DNA of 5,532 nt from Chloroflexota bacterium (GTDB lineage Bacteria; Chloroflexota; UBA5177; JANWHV01), in NCBI GenBank assembly GCA_025924845.1, contig JAICHN010000351.1, positions 1 to 5,532 of the forward strand. The letters run 5' to 3'. The first letter of the stretch is position 1; every line of letters starts with the position of its first letter. Positions 1 through 5,321 of this stretch are shown here, piece by piece. The notes beneath the pieces are model-generated. The model was not told the DNA's origin, made no database searches, and saw only the letters and a program-made list of their open reading frames with translations. The position numbers were made by a program, and so were the translations under genes.

Positions 1-479
1 ACTTGAGTAAGGTGGCGGCCGCCACCAGCGTCAGCCTGTATTGGGGTGGGCTAGCGGCTGGGCGATTCTTTTCGGGCGTGTTGACGCGGTGGTTTACCGG
101 ACGGCAGCTGCTGATCGGCTATACCGCGCTGTCGGTAGCCTCCACCGTCGCCCTGGTCGGCGCGCCCAATGCGCTCCTGGCGCTTATCGCGCTGGCGATC
201 ACTGGGATAGGCTACGCGGCGGTGTTTCCCCTGGTCATGGCGATCGCCGGTGAGGTATGTCCCGGCATGACCGGCAGCACGGCGGGGCTGCTGATCGCCG
301 CGGCTTCGATTATGGGCACCATCTTTCCCTGGGTAGGCGGCGTGTTGGTGCAGTACGTCGATTCTCGGGCCGCGATGCTCCTGGCGCTGCCTGCCACTAT
401 CGTGCAATTGGCGGTCGCGTTCGTGCTGGCGCGGACGCGCGGGCGCTTCGTGGCGCCGCTGGACAGGGATGCCGCGTGA
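1..479 (+). CDS. Major facilitator superfamily (MFS) transporter, C-terminal half (5' truncated)
   Basis: The reading frame is open from the left edge and ends in TGA at 477-479, so only about the last 158 residues are present; the TTG at position 3 is probably internal. The protein is strongly hydrophobic, with five or six likely membrane segments (about residues 8-27, 36-54, 57-80, 93-118 and 122-143), matching the second six-helix half of an MFS carrier. Between the first two segments lies a GR-x3-G-x3-RW-x2-GR pattern (residues 20-34), resembling the MFS cytoplasmic-loop motif that recurs in the second half. The tail is short, charged and polar, as expected after the last helix. It would work in the inner membrane as a proton-coupled or facilitated carrier of a small solute. 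The substrate cannot be read from this half. Its stop codon overlaps the start of the homoserine dehydrogenase gene, so a link to amino-acid metabolism is possible but is only inferred. Confidence 0.85.
   Translation, partial: LSKVAAATSVSLYWGGLAAGRFFSGVLTRWFTGRQLLIGYTALSVASTVALVGAPNALLALIALAITGIGYAAVFPLVMAIAGEVCPGMTGSTAGLLIAAASIMGTIFPWVGGVLVQYVDSRAAMLLALPATIVQLAVAFVLARTRGRFVAPLDRDAA
465..469 (+). promoter_or_regulatory. Ribosome binding site that fixes the homoserine dehydrogenase start
   Basis: AGGGA lies inside the 3' end of the MFS gene, six bases before the GTG at 476. It supports that GTG as the start, rather than the longer open frame that reaches back to 257. The GTG and the MFS stop share the bases GTGA, so ribosomes ending the transporter could restart here. 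Confidence 0.5.
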
Positions 480-1486
480 CGACGTATCGGCTCAGCTTTA
501 TTGGCTTCGGCAACGTGGGCAGAGCGCTGGCCGGCCTCCTGGTCGACCACTCGGCGCGCCTCCGCGATGAATACGGCGTGGAATGGAAGTTGACCGGGCT
601 GGCCTCGCGCCGCATTGGTTGGCTTGCCGATCCAGCCGGTCTGGAGGTGCGGTCCTTGCTTGAGGGGAGGATGCCCGCCGCGCCGACATGCGAGGCAGGT
701 GACGTGGCCGGTTGGTTGGCCGCCGCGCGGGCTGATGTGCTGTTCGAGATGTCGTCGCTGAACGCGGCGACCGGGCAGCCGGCGATCTCGTACCTTCAGG
801 CGGCGCTCGAGCACGGTGCCCATGCCGTTACCGCCAACAAGGGGCCGGTGGTCCACGGCTACAGGGCGCTCCGCGACCTGGCCGCGGCGCGGGGGAAGGG
901 CTTCCGTTTTGAGTCTACGGTGATGGATGGCGCGCCCATATTTTCCCTGTTCCGGTCTTGCTTGCCGTTAGCTCGCGTCTCGGGGTTCCGGGGCGTACTC
1001 AATTCCACCACGAATGTCATTCTGGGGCGAATGGAGGCCGGCGCGGACCTGGCGGAGGGTATCCGCTATGCCCAGTCCCTGGGCCTGGCCGAGACCGATC
1101 CCACCGCCGATGTAGACGGCTGGGATGCGGCGGTGAAGGTTGTTGCCTTGACCACCGTGCTGATGGACTATCCACTGGCCCTGAAGGCTGTGGAGCGCGA
1201 AGGTATCCGCGCCTTGACGGGCGACGATGTCCGAGCGGCACGGGCCGCGGGCACGCCGTACAAGCTGGTCTGCTGGAGCAGGCGTCGCAACGGGAAGGTC
1301 GAGGCCGGGGTCAGCCCCGTACGTCTCCCCCTCAGCGACCCGCTGGCGCGGGTGGACGGCGCTTCGTCGGCGGTGCATTTCGACACCGACCTTCTGCCCG
1401 GCCTGACCATAGTCGAGCACCAGCCAACTCCTTTAACCACGGCCTATGGCATGTTGGCGGATTTCATCGGCTTGGTAACTACTTAG
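476..1486 (+). CDS. hom: Homoserine dehydrogenase, short form without ACT domain
   Basis: The product is a 336-residue NAD(P)-dependent oxidoreductase. The family reduces aspartate 4-semialdehyde to homoserine, the branch step to threonine and methionine. The N-terminal Rossmann fold shows GFGNVG at residues 10-15. TANKGP at 119-124 contains the conserved lysine (K122), and NSTTNVIL is at 176-183. The catalytic segment (206-221) has Glu206, Asp208, Asp214, Asp217 and Lys221 in the spacing expected for the homoserine dehydrogenase active site. The length matches a catalytic unit with no C-terminal ACT domain, so feedback inhibition by threonine through ACT is not expected. GTG 476 was chosen because it overlaps the upstream TGA, has AGGGA six bases before it, and places the Rossmann motif normally; the frame upstream of it is antisense-like noise inside the MFS gene. 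The last 20 residues carry QPTPLTTAYGMLADF where many family members have a GAG-x3-TA motif, so it belongs to a divergent subgroup and a related substrate is conceivable. Confidence 0.88.
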   Translation: MTTYRLSFIGFGNVGRALAGLLVDHSARLRDEYGVEWKLTGLASRRIGWLADPAGLEVRSLLEGRMPAAPTCEAGDVAGWLAAARADVLFEMSSLNAATGQPAISYLQAALEHGAHAVTANKGPVVHGYRALRDLAAARGKGFRFESTVMDGAPIFSLFRSCLPLARVSGFRGVLNSTTNVILGRMEAGADLAEGIRYAQSLGLAETDPTADVDGWDAAVKVVALTTVLMDYPLALKAVEREGIRALTGDDVRAARAAGTPYKLVCWSRRRNGKVEAGVSPVRLPLSDPLARVDGASSAVHFDTDLLPGLTIVEHQPTPLTTAYGMLADFIGLVTT

Positions 1487-1492
1487 TTCTCC

Positions 1493-1520
1493 TTGCGAAT
1501 CCGATCCGTGGCTCTTTAAC
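1493..1520 (+). promoter_or_regulatory. Possible weak promoter before the SRAP gene
   Basis: TTGCGA (1493-1498) and TTTAAC (1515-1520) each match four of six bases of the -35 and -10 consensus and are 16 bases apart. They lie in the 75-base gap after the homoserine dehydrogenase stop, the only non-coding stretch upstream of the SRAP gene. No obvious terminator follows the dehydrogenase, so read-through is equally possible. This is a pattern match only. Confidence 0.25.
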
Positions 1521-1545
1521 CTTGTCTGGGGTACCCTGAGAAGAA

Positions 1546-1551
1546 AGGAGG
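1546..1551 (+). promoter_or_regulatory. Strong Shine-Dalgarno sequence of the SRAP gene
   Basis: AGGAGG is a full match to the anti-Shine-Dalgarno core and ends ten bases before the ATG at 1562. It is the best ribosome binding site in the window and, together with the invariant MCGR start, fixes the translation start. Confidence 0.8.
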
Positions 1552-1561
1552 GTAAGAGGGT

Positions 1562-2269
1562 ATGTGCGGGCGGTTCACTCTCGCCAATATCGGCCAACTC
1601 TCATTGCGCTTTGATGTGGACGCAAGCGGAGAGAATCTCACGTCGCGCTACAATGTGGCGCCTTCGCAGCAGATACCGGTGGTCGTAGGCACGGCGCACG
1701 GGCGGGCGCTGCGCTGGATGCGCTGGGGCTATCCCCCTACACGGCGGGCCGGAGAGGAAAGCGCGCCGCCGCCGATCAACGCGCGTGCGGAGACCTTGCT
1801 GGATCGTCCGCTCTTCCGACAGGCGGTTACCTCGAGGCGCTGCCTAATTCCGGCGGACGGCTTCTATGAATGGCAAGCGGTGCCCGGCACCCGCCAGAAG
1901 CAGCCCTATTATATTCGCCTCAAGTCGGGGGCGCTATTCGCCTTCGCCGGGGTGTTCGCGGAGAGCCGCGATCTGGAGGGGCACCCACAACCGGGCTGTG
2001 CAATTATCACTACTATGCCTAACCAGCTTGTTGCTCCCATACATCACAGGATGCCGGCCATTCTGGAACGGAGTTGGGAAGTCGACTGGCTTGATCCGAA
2101 TCTCACGGAGGGATCGGCCATTCTCAGCTTGCTCCATGGCTATCCAGCCGAGGAAATGGAGGCATTCCCGGTCTCGAATCTCGTCTCCGCGGCCTATAAC
2201 GAAGGGCCTGCGCTGATTCGTCCCTACGTGTCCGCGTATCCTCCGCTACAGGCGGCGCTGTTCACTTAA
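1562..2269 (+). CDS. yedK: SRAP domain protein (YedK/HMCES family), abasic-site DNA-protein crosslinker
   Basis: The family recognises abasic sites in single-stranded DNA, mainly at stalled replication forks, and forms a stable thiazolidine crosslink through its N-terminal cysteine, protecting the site from cleavage and error-prone bypass. The 235-residue protein begins MCGRF, so Cys2 becomes N-terminal after removal of methionine. The other family blocks are in order: RYNVAPSQ (29-36), RWGY (54-57), INAR (72-75, Asn73), RCLIPADGFYEW (93-104, Glu103), CAIITTMPN (146-154), HHRMP (161-165, His162), and a C-terminal PVS-x8-N-x-GP block (203-216). Cys2, Asn73, Glu103 and His162 correspond to the active-site set of E. 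coli YedK, so the enzyme looks intact and of normal length. It follows the homoserine dehydrogenase gene after 75 bases but has its own strong ribosome binding site. I saw no clear LexA operator. Its 3' end overlaps the convergent cupin gene by eight bases. Confidence 0.95.
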   Translation: MCGRFTLANIGQLSLRFDVDASGENLTSRYNVAPSQQIPVVVGTAHGRALRWMRWGYPPTRRAGEESAPPPINARAETLLDRPLFRQAVTSRRCLIPADGFYEWQAVPGTRQKQPYYIRLKSGALFAFAGVFAESRDLEGHPQPGCAIITTMPNQLVAPIHHRMPAILERSWEVDWLDPNLTEGSAILSLLHGYPAEEMEAFPVSNLVSAAYNEGPALIRPYVSAYPPLQAALFT

Positions 2270-2723
2270 TGGGGGCGCCGGAGAGCCAGTTGTAGCCGAT
2301 GTCGCTGTCGTCGTGGGGGATGCGTCCCTCCTCCTTCGGGTCGTACGTCCCGGAGGTGATATAGAAGAGATGCGTGGGACCGACCAGCGCCGCGCACCCG
2401 TGCGCGACGCCGGCCGGGATCTTGAGAACCTGCGCGCCGTACATCTCGCCGAGCATCAGTTCGATAGTGGCGCCGCGGGTAGGAGACTGATCGCGGAGGT
2501 CGTGCAGCGCCACTTTTAGGGCGCCGACCGGCACGTACCACCAGTCGATCTGGGTGGGATGGATGTGCCAGGCTTTAATCACCCCGCAGTACATCACGGA
2601 GTGGCTGAATTGGCCGAATCCTTCGCTGAACATACTATCGGTGACGCGAACGACCTCGCGAAAAAAGCCGCGCTCATCAGGATGCGTGGTTAACTGCTTG
2701 ATCTCCACGCCTTCGATCATCAT
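2262..2723 (-). CDS. Short RmlC-like cupin (dTDP-4-dehydrorhamnose 3,5-epimerase family protein)
   Basis: This 153-residue single-domain cupin belongs to the RmlC fold family, whose classical members epimerise dTDP-4-keto-6-deoxyglucose on the way to dTDP-rhamnose. Visible blocks are DERGFFRE (17-24), KAWHIHPTQIDWW (50-62), ALKVALHDLR (68-77), IPAGVAHGC (102-110), HLFYITSGTYDP (118-129) and a final IGYNW (142-146). His53 aligns with the catalytic-base histidine of the RGLHxQ motif and Tyr127 with the usual acid tyrosine. However, the position of the active-site lysine in the Q-x-K-x-V-x-V segment is Asp60 here, and the protein is about 30 residues shorter than true RmlC. It may therefore be a sugar-nucleotide epimerase or isomerase of different specificity. 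ATG 2723 was chosen over the adjacent in-frame ATG 2720 because GAGGGA lies seven bases upstream of it. It is the second gene of an operon with the glycosyltransferase, 12 bases apart, which supports a glycan-building role. Confidence 0.82.
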   Translation of the reverse strand: MMIEGVEIKQLTTHPDERGFFREVVRVTDSMFSEGFGQFSHSVMYCGVIKAWHIHPTQIDWWYVPVGALKVALHDLRDQSPTRGATIELMLGEMYGAQVLKIPAGVAHGCAALVGPTHLFYITSGTYDPKEEGRIPHDDSDIGYNWLSGAPIK

Positions 2724-2730
2724 GGCATTC

Positions 2731-2736
2731 TCCCTC
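2731..2736 (-). promoter_or_regulatory. Ribosome binding site of the RmlC-like gene, touching the glycosyltransferase stop
   Basis: On the minus strand GAGGGA begins with the last base of the glycosyltransferase TAG stop (2738-2736) and leaves seven bases to the ATG at 2723. The tight packing implies one transcript and probable translational coupling. Confidence 0.55.
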
Positions 2737-3842
2737 TACAGGCCGACATCGCGGTGAGCCGTGATCAGTGTATCGAGATGAGCACAAAGCCGTTCGCGGA
2801 ACCGCGCTATGTCGAAGTGGGCCGCCCGGGCGCGGCAGGCTTGCGGGTCGTAGGCGGCGGGATCAAAGCTCGCCATAGCCTCGGCCAGGGCATCCACCGT
2901 TGGTTCAAGAAAAAACGCGCCGGTCGAACCGGGCAATACAATCTCCAGGGTGCCGCCCCGCGCATAGCCCAGGACCGGCCGACCGGCCGCCAGCGCTTCG
3001 ACCGTGGAGAGGCCGAAGTCCTCACGACCGGGCACGATGAGGGCCGCGCATCGCTGGAGGAGGCATACCCGCTCGTCGTTGGTCACGCGGCCCAAGAAGC
3101 GCACGGTTGGTCCAGCCAGCGAGCGCAGGCGAGCCTCGTCAGGTCCCGCACCGGCCACGAGGAGCGTCCTACCAAGGCGGGTCGCGGCCTGCACGGCAAG
3201 GTCGATGCGCTTATACGATTGCAGGCGAGCGACGACCAAGAAAGCGGGGTCGAAGGTTCCGTCACCTCCCGCGAAGTCAGCGGTATGAACTGGAGGCTCG
3301 ATCACGACCGACGGGCGTCGGTAGAACTTGCCGATCTGGTCCGCCGTAGTCCGCGAGTTGGCCACGAAGTGGTCCACCCGCTGCGCGGCCTGGAAGTCCC
3401 AGGCGCGCAAGGGGGTGATCATCGGGGGAAGGAGGACGCGTTGCATCGCGCCGAGGTGCTCGTGAGCAAGGTATTCGCGATACATCCACAGAAAGCGCGT
3501 CGCGGTATGGCAGTAACAGACGTGTAGGGTGTGGGGCGGCGTAATCACCCCCTTGCTGAATGTGCTGCAACTGGAGAGCACCAGGTCGTAGCCGGCAAGA
3601 TCAATGGACTCAAATGCGTAGGGATAGAGCGGCAGCAATCGTTTGGCTACGCGCAGCCTAGGGCTAAGCCGCTGCATAAACGTGGTCCGCACATCCAGTG
3701 TGCGCCAGAATGGCGGCATGGCCTCCGGATGATAGACCGAGGTAAATATGGGGGCATCGGGGAACATGCTGTGGAAGACCTCCACTACATGCTCCGCCCC
3801 GCCCGACTGATTGAGATAATCGTGAACCAGCGCGACGCGCAT
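2736..3842 (-). CDS. Family 4 glycosyltransferase, WbaZ-like (GT-B fold)
   Basis: This 368-residue cytoplasmic or membrane-associated glycosyltransferase would move a sugar from a nucleotide-sugar donor (GDP-mannose in characterised WbaZ relatives) to a growing lipid-linked glycan. The N-terminal domain opens with MRVALVHDYL and the GGAE loop (14-17). It continues with PDAPIFTSVYHPE (28-40) and the family-typical stretches YDLVLSSCSTFSKGVI (85-100) and CYCHTATRFLW (109-119). The C-terminal donor domain has VVARLQSYKRIDLA (203-216, with conserved Lys211), VAGAGPDE (229-236), FLGRV (249-253) and the EX7E signature with Glu274 and Glu282 in EDFGLSTVE. Length and domain order are normal and nothing is missing. 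The ATG at 3842 has AAGGA (3853-3849) six bases upstream. The gene leads a two-gene minus-strand unit with the RmlC-like cupin, suggesting surface polysaccharide or O-antigen-like assembly. The exact donor and acceptor cannot be read from the sequence. Confidence 0.93.
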   Translation of the reverse strand: MRVALVHDYLNQSGGAEHVVEVFHSMFPDAPIFTSVYHPEAMPPFWRTLDVRTTFMQRLSPRLRVAKRLLPLYPYAFESIDLAGYDLVLSSCSTFSKGVITPPHTLHVCYCHTATRFLWMYREYLAHEHLGAMQRVLLPPMITPLRAWDFQAAQRVDHFVANSRTTADQIGKFYRRPSVVIEPPVHTADFAGGDGTFDPAFLVVARLQSYKRIDLAVQAATRLGRTLLVAGAGPDEARLRSLAGPTVRFLGRVTNDERVCLLQRCAALIVPGREDFGLSTVEALAAGRPVLGYARGGTLEIVLPGSTGAFFLEPTVDALAEAMASFDPAAYDPQACRARAAHFDIARFRERLCAHLDTLITAHRDVGL

Positions 3843-3901
3843 CGGCAGTCCTTCCCAGTACCTTGCCGCGACACGCGGCCGGCGTGCATCCTATAACCAT
3901 C
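3843..3901. promoter_or_regulatory. Divergent promoter region between the glycosyltransferase and holB units
   Basis: The 59 bases between the two divergent starts must hold signals for both units if each begins here. The only AT-rich patch is around 3890-3897. It reads TATAAC on the plus strand (3892-3897), a five-of-six match to a -10 box lying only four bases before the holB ATG, and TATAGG on the minus strand (3895-3890), about 50 bases before the glycosyltransferase ATG. I found no convincing -35 box at the right distance for either. The two -10-like boxes overlap, so the units could compete for polymerase. This is inference from pattern and layout. Confidence 0.35.
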
Positions 3902-4900
3902 ATGATAGGGCATGGGTGGGCGCGCGATCTCTTGGGGCGGGCTTTGACGCGCGGCGTCCTGGGTCACGCCTATTTGGTGCATGGTCCGGAGTCGGTGGGA
4001 AAGACCACCCTTGTCCTGGATCTGGCGGCTCAACTCGCCTGCTCCGCCGCGCCGCCTCGGCCCTGTGGCGCCTGTCGGGGCTGTCGGCAAGTGGGGCGAG
4101 GCGGCCACCCGGACGTGCGGCTGATTGAGCGGGCGAGCGACAAACGCGACATCACGATCGACCAGGTGCGGCAGGTGGAGGAGATGGCGGCGCTCGCCCC
4201 TACCGAGGCGCCCGCCAAGCTGATCTGCATCGCGGGGGCGGATACGCTCAATGACTCGGCCGCCAGCGCCCTCCTCAAAACGCTGGAGGAGCCGCCCCCT
4301 CGGGTGACCATCGTCCTTACCGCCGTGGATCCCCTTTCTTTACCTATCACCATTCGCTCGCGCTGCCGTGCCATTGCCTTGCAACCGGTTCCGGCCCTGG
4401 TCCTGGCCGAGGGTCTGATCAAGGAGCGCGGCGTGGAGCCGGTGCGCGCCCGCGAGTTGGCGGCCCTTGCTCGCGGCCGACCGGGGTGGGCCATTCGCGC
4501 CCTGGAGGATCCGGCGCTGCCGGCTCGCCAGGCTGAACGAATGAGCGTAATTGGCGGCCTCGCCGGGAGCGGGCTGTATGGCAGACTGCCCGCCGTGGAA
4601 GCGTGGCTGGGCAAAGGCACCTTTCTGGAAAGTCGGGAGCGCGCCCTGGCATTCTGCGCGCTGCTTGAGGGGTGGTGGCGCGACGCCTTGCTGTGTACGC
4701 AGGCCGAGCGAGCCCCAGCACTGCTAGGGCAGTTGGTCGGCACGGGCGACGTGCCGCCATGCGGCGTCGCCGAGATCGTGGCTTTCATTCCACGCATCCA
4801 GGAAGCGGCTGCCCGAATCGAGGCCAACGTGACGCCGCGCCTCGCCCTGGAACAGCTTGTGCTGACCATGCCGGTGCCGAGCGGGGGACGACATGGGTAA
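3902..4900 (+). CDS. holB: DNA polymerase III delta' subunit (clamp-loader)
   Basis: Delta' is the stator of the replicative clamp-loader, which opens the beta sliding clamp and places it on primed DNA. The 332-residue protein starts MIGHGWARDLLGRAL, as family members do. The P-loop is GPESVGKT (28-35). A four-cysteine zinc module follows (Cys47, Cys55, Cys58, Cys61; spacing x7, x2, x2), then HPDV (69-72) and ITIDQVR (84-90). The segment from AGADTLNDSA to KTLEEPP (111-132) is the conserved sensor/Walker B-like region, and IRSRC (151-155) carries the SRC motif of clamp loaders. The C-terminal helical domain ends in the typical TPRLALEQLVLTMP (311-324). ATG 3902 was chosen by homology; in-frame GTG 3884 and TTG 3863 would add a non-conserved extension and have no better ribosome binding site. 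It is not preceded by tmk, a common partner elsewhere. Eight bases of overlap join it to the next gene. Confidence 0.93.
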   Translation: MIGHGWARDLLGRALTRGVLGHAYLVHGPESVGKTTLVLDLAAQLACSAAPPRPCGACRGCRQVGRGGHPDVRLIERASDKRDITIDQVRQVEEMAALAPTEAPAKLICIAGADTLNDSAASALLKTLEEPPPRVTIVLTAVDPLSLPITIRSRCRAIALQPVPALVLAEGLIKERGVEPVRARELAALARGRPGWAIRALEDPALPARQAERMSVIGGLAGSGLYGRLPAVEAWLGKGTFLESRERALAFCALLEGWWRDALLCTQAERAPALLGQLVGTGDVPPCGVAEIVAFIPRIQEAAARIEANVTPRLALEQLVLTMPVPSGGRHG

Positions 4901-5231
4901 TACTGCCGGGGTGCGCCTGACCGACGGCCGTCAAGTCTTTATCGACGGGGCGCCGGAGGATCTCGAGCAGGGCACACCCGTCGCACTACGCTGGGCGGAA
5001 CAGGCATATGAAGGAACGGTAAGTATACCGCCCCGGCTAATCGTCTGGTGTGACCCAGAGGCGCCGTTGGGTGCGTTTCTTCATCGCATCGCCGCCGCCT
5101 CGGCAACCGCGCCTACGGAGACCGAACCGCCGCTCGCCCTATTCCTGGCAGACGAGGGCGCCCCCGACCAGGCATGTTTTGATCAGATGCTTGGCCTGGC
5201 GCGGGCGGAGTTACACCGCCTGGACGACTGA
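4893..5231 (+). CDS. Small protein resembling the N-terminal region of RicT/PSP1 proteins
   Basis: This 112-residue protein has its start ATG inside the holB coding end (ATGGGTAA, 8-base overlap), preceded by a G-rich GGGGGA (4883-4888), so it is very likely co-translated with holB. Residues 5-52 (AGVRLTDGRQVFIDG, then DLEQGTPVALRW, then YEGTVSIPPRLIV) follow the pattern I know from the beginning of RicT/YaaT PSP1-domain proteins: GVRF-x-GK-x-Y, DL-x-x-GD-x-VVV, E-x-G-x-V. PEAPLGAFLHRIAAA (55-69) recalls the PL-x-x-x-x-R-A segment that follows. RicT genes are classic downstream neighbours of holB, which strengthens the reading. The PSP1 domain itself, including its conserved cysteines, is absent: the rest is a Pro/Ala-rich linker and a short acidic helix (91-112). 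A hypothetical protein with a small beta-barrel fold is the safe description. It may be a reduced RicT or a separate small family; its function is unknown. Confidence 0.72.
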   Translation: MGNTAGVRLTDGRQVFIDGAPEDLEQGTPVALRWAEQAYEGTVSIPPRLIVWCDPEAPLGAFLHRIAAASATAPTETEPPLALFLADEGAPDQACFDQMLGLARAELHRLDD

Positions 5232-5278
5232 CCGACGCTCCTCTCGCTTTGAGGCGCAGACTCCTCACCTATGCTTGC

Positions 5279-5311
5279 TACGGCATGCGTGCGCCGCGCA
5301 TGCATGCCGTA
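5279..5311. repeat. 33-base near-perfect palindrome between convergent genes, possible bidirectional terminator
   Basis: Arms 5279-5294 and 5296-5311 are complementary around C5295, with 15 of 16 pairs Watson-Crick and one G-T pair (5289/5301). The outer ten pairs (TACGGCATGC against GCATGCCGTA) are perfect. As RNA it would form a very stable GC-rich hairpin. It lies 47 bases after the stop of the holB operon and 10 bases beyond the 3' end of the convergent molybdenum hydroxylase gene, the normal position for a shared terminator. There is no clean T tract: the plus strand continues with a loosely T-rich ACTTGATTCTCTATTCTT, and the minus strand with no T run. The remaining bases of the 5232-5321 gap show only a weak imperfect hairpin near 5237-5257. 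Confidence 0.6.
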
Positions 5312-5321
5312 ACTTGATTCT

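Noticed and set aside
257..475. N-terminal extension of the homoserine dehydrogenase frame
   Set aside because: It would overlap the MFS coding region by more than 200 bases, is Arg/Gly-rich and unlike the family; GTG 476 with its own ribosome binding site fits better.
212..856. Minus-strand open frame of 214 codons
   Set aside because: It is antisense to the MFS and homoserine dehydrogenase genes and has no recognisable domain.
1486..1500. GTTC-N7-GAAT upstream of the SRAP gene, as a possible SOS operator
   Set aside because: It does not match the known direct-repeat or palindromic LexA boxes and has an imperfect half-site, so no SOS control is claimed.
2754..3527. Long plus-strand open frame of 257 codons
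   Set aside because: It lies wholly antisense to the well-supported glycosyltransferase, its translation is Arg/Gly/His-rich without recognisable motifs, and such shadows are common in GC-rich DNA.
4030..4869. Minus-strand open frame of 279 codons
   Set aside because: It is antisense to holB and the translation is a low-complexity Ser/Arg/Ala string with no family motif.
5237..5257. Imperfect hairpin just after the holB operon
   Set aside because: It has only a four-pair core with a mismatch and two more pairs, and no T tract; the palindrome at 5279-5311 is a far better terminator candidate.
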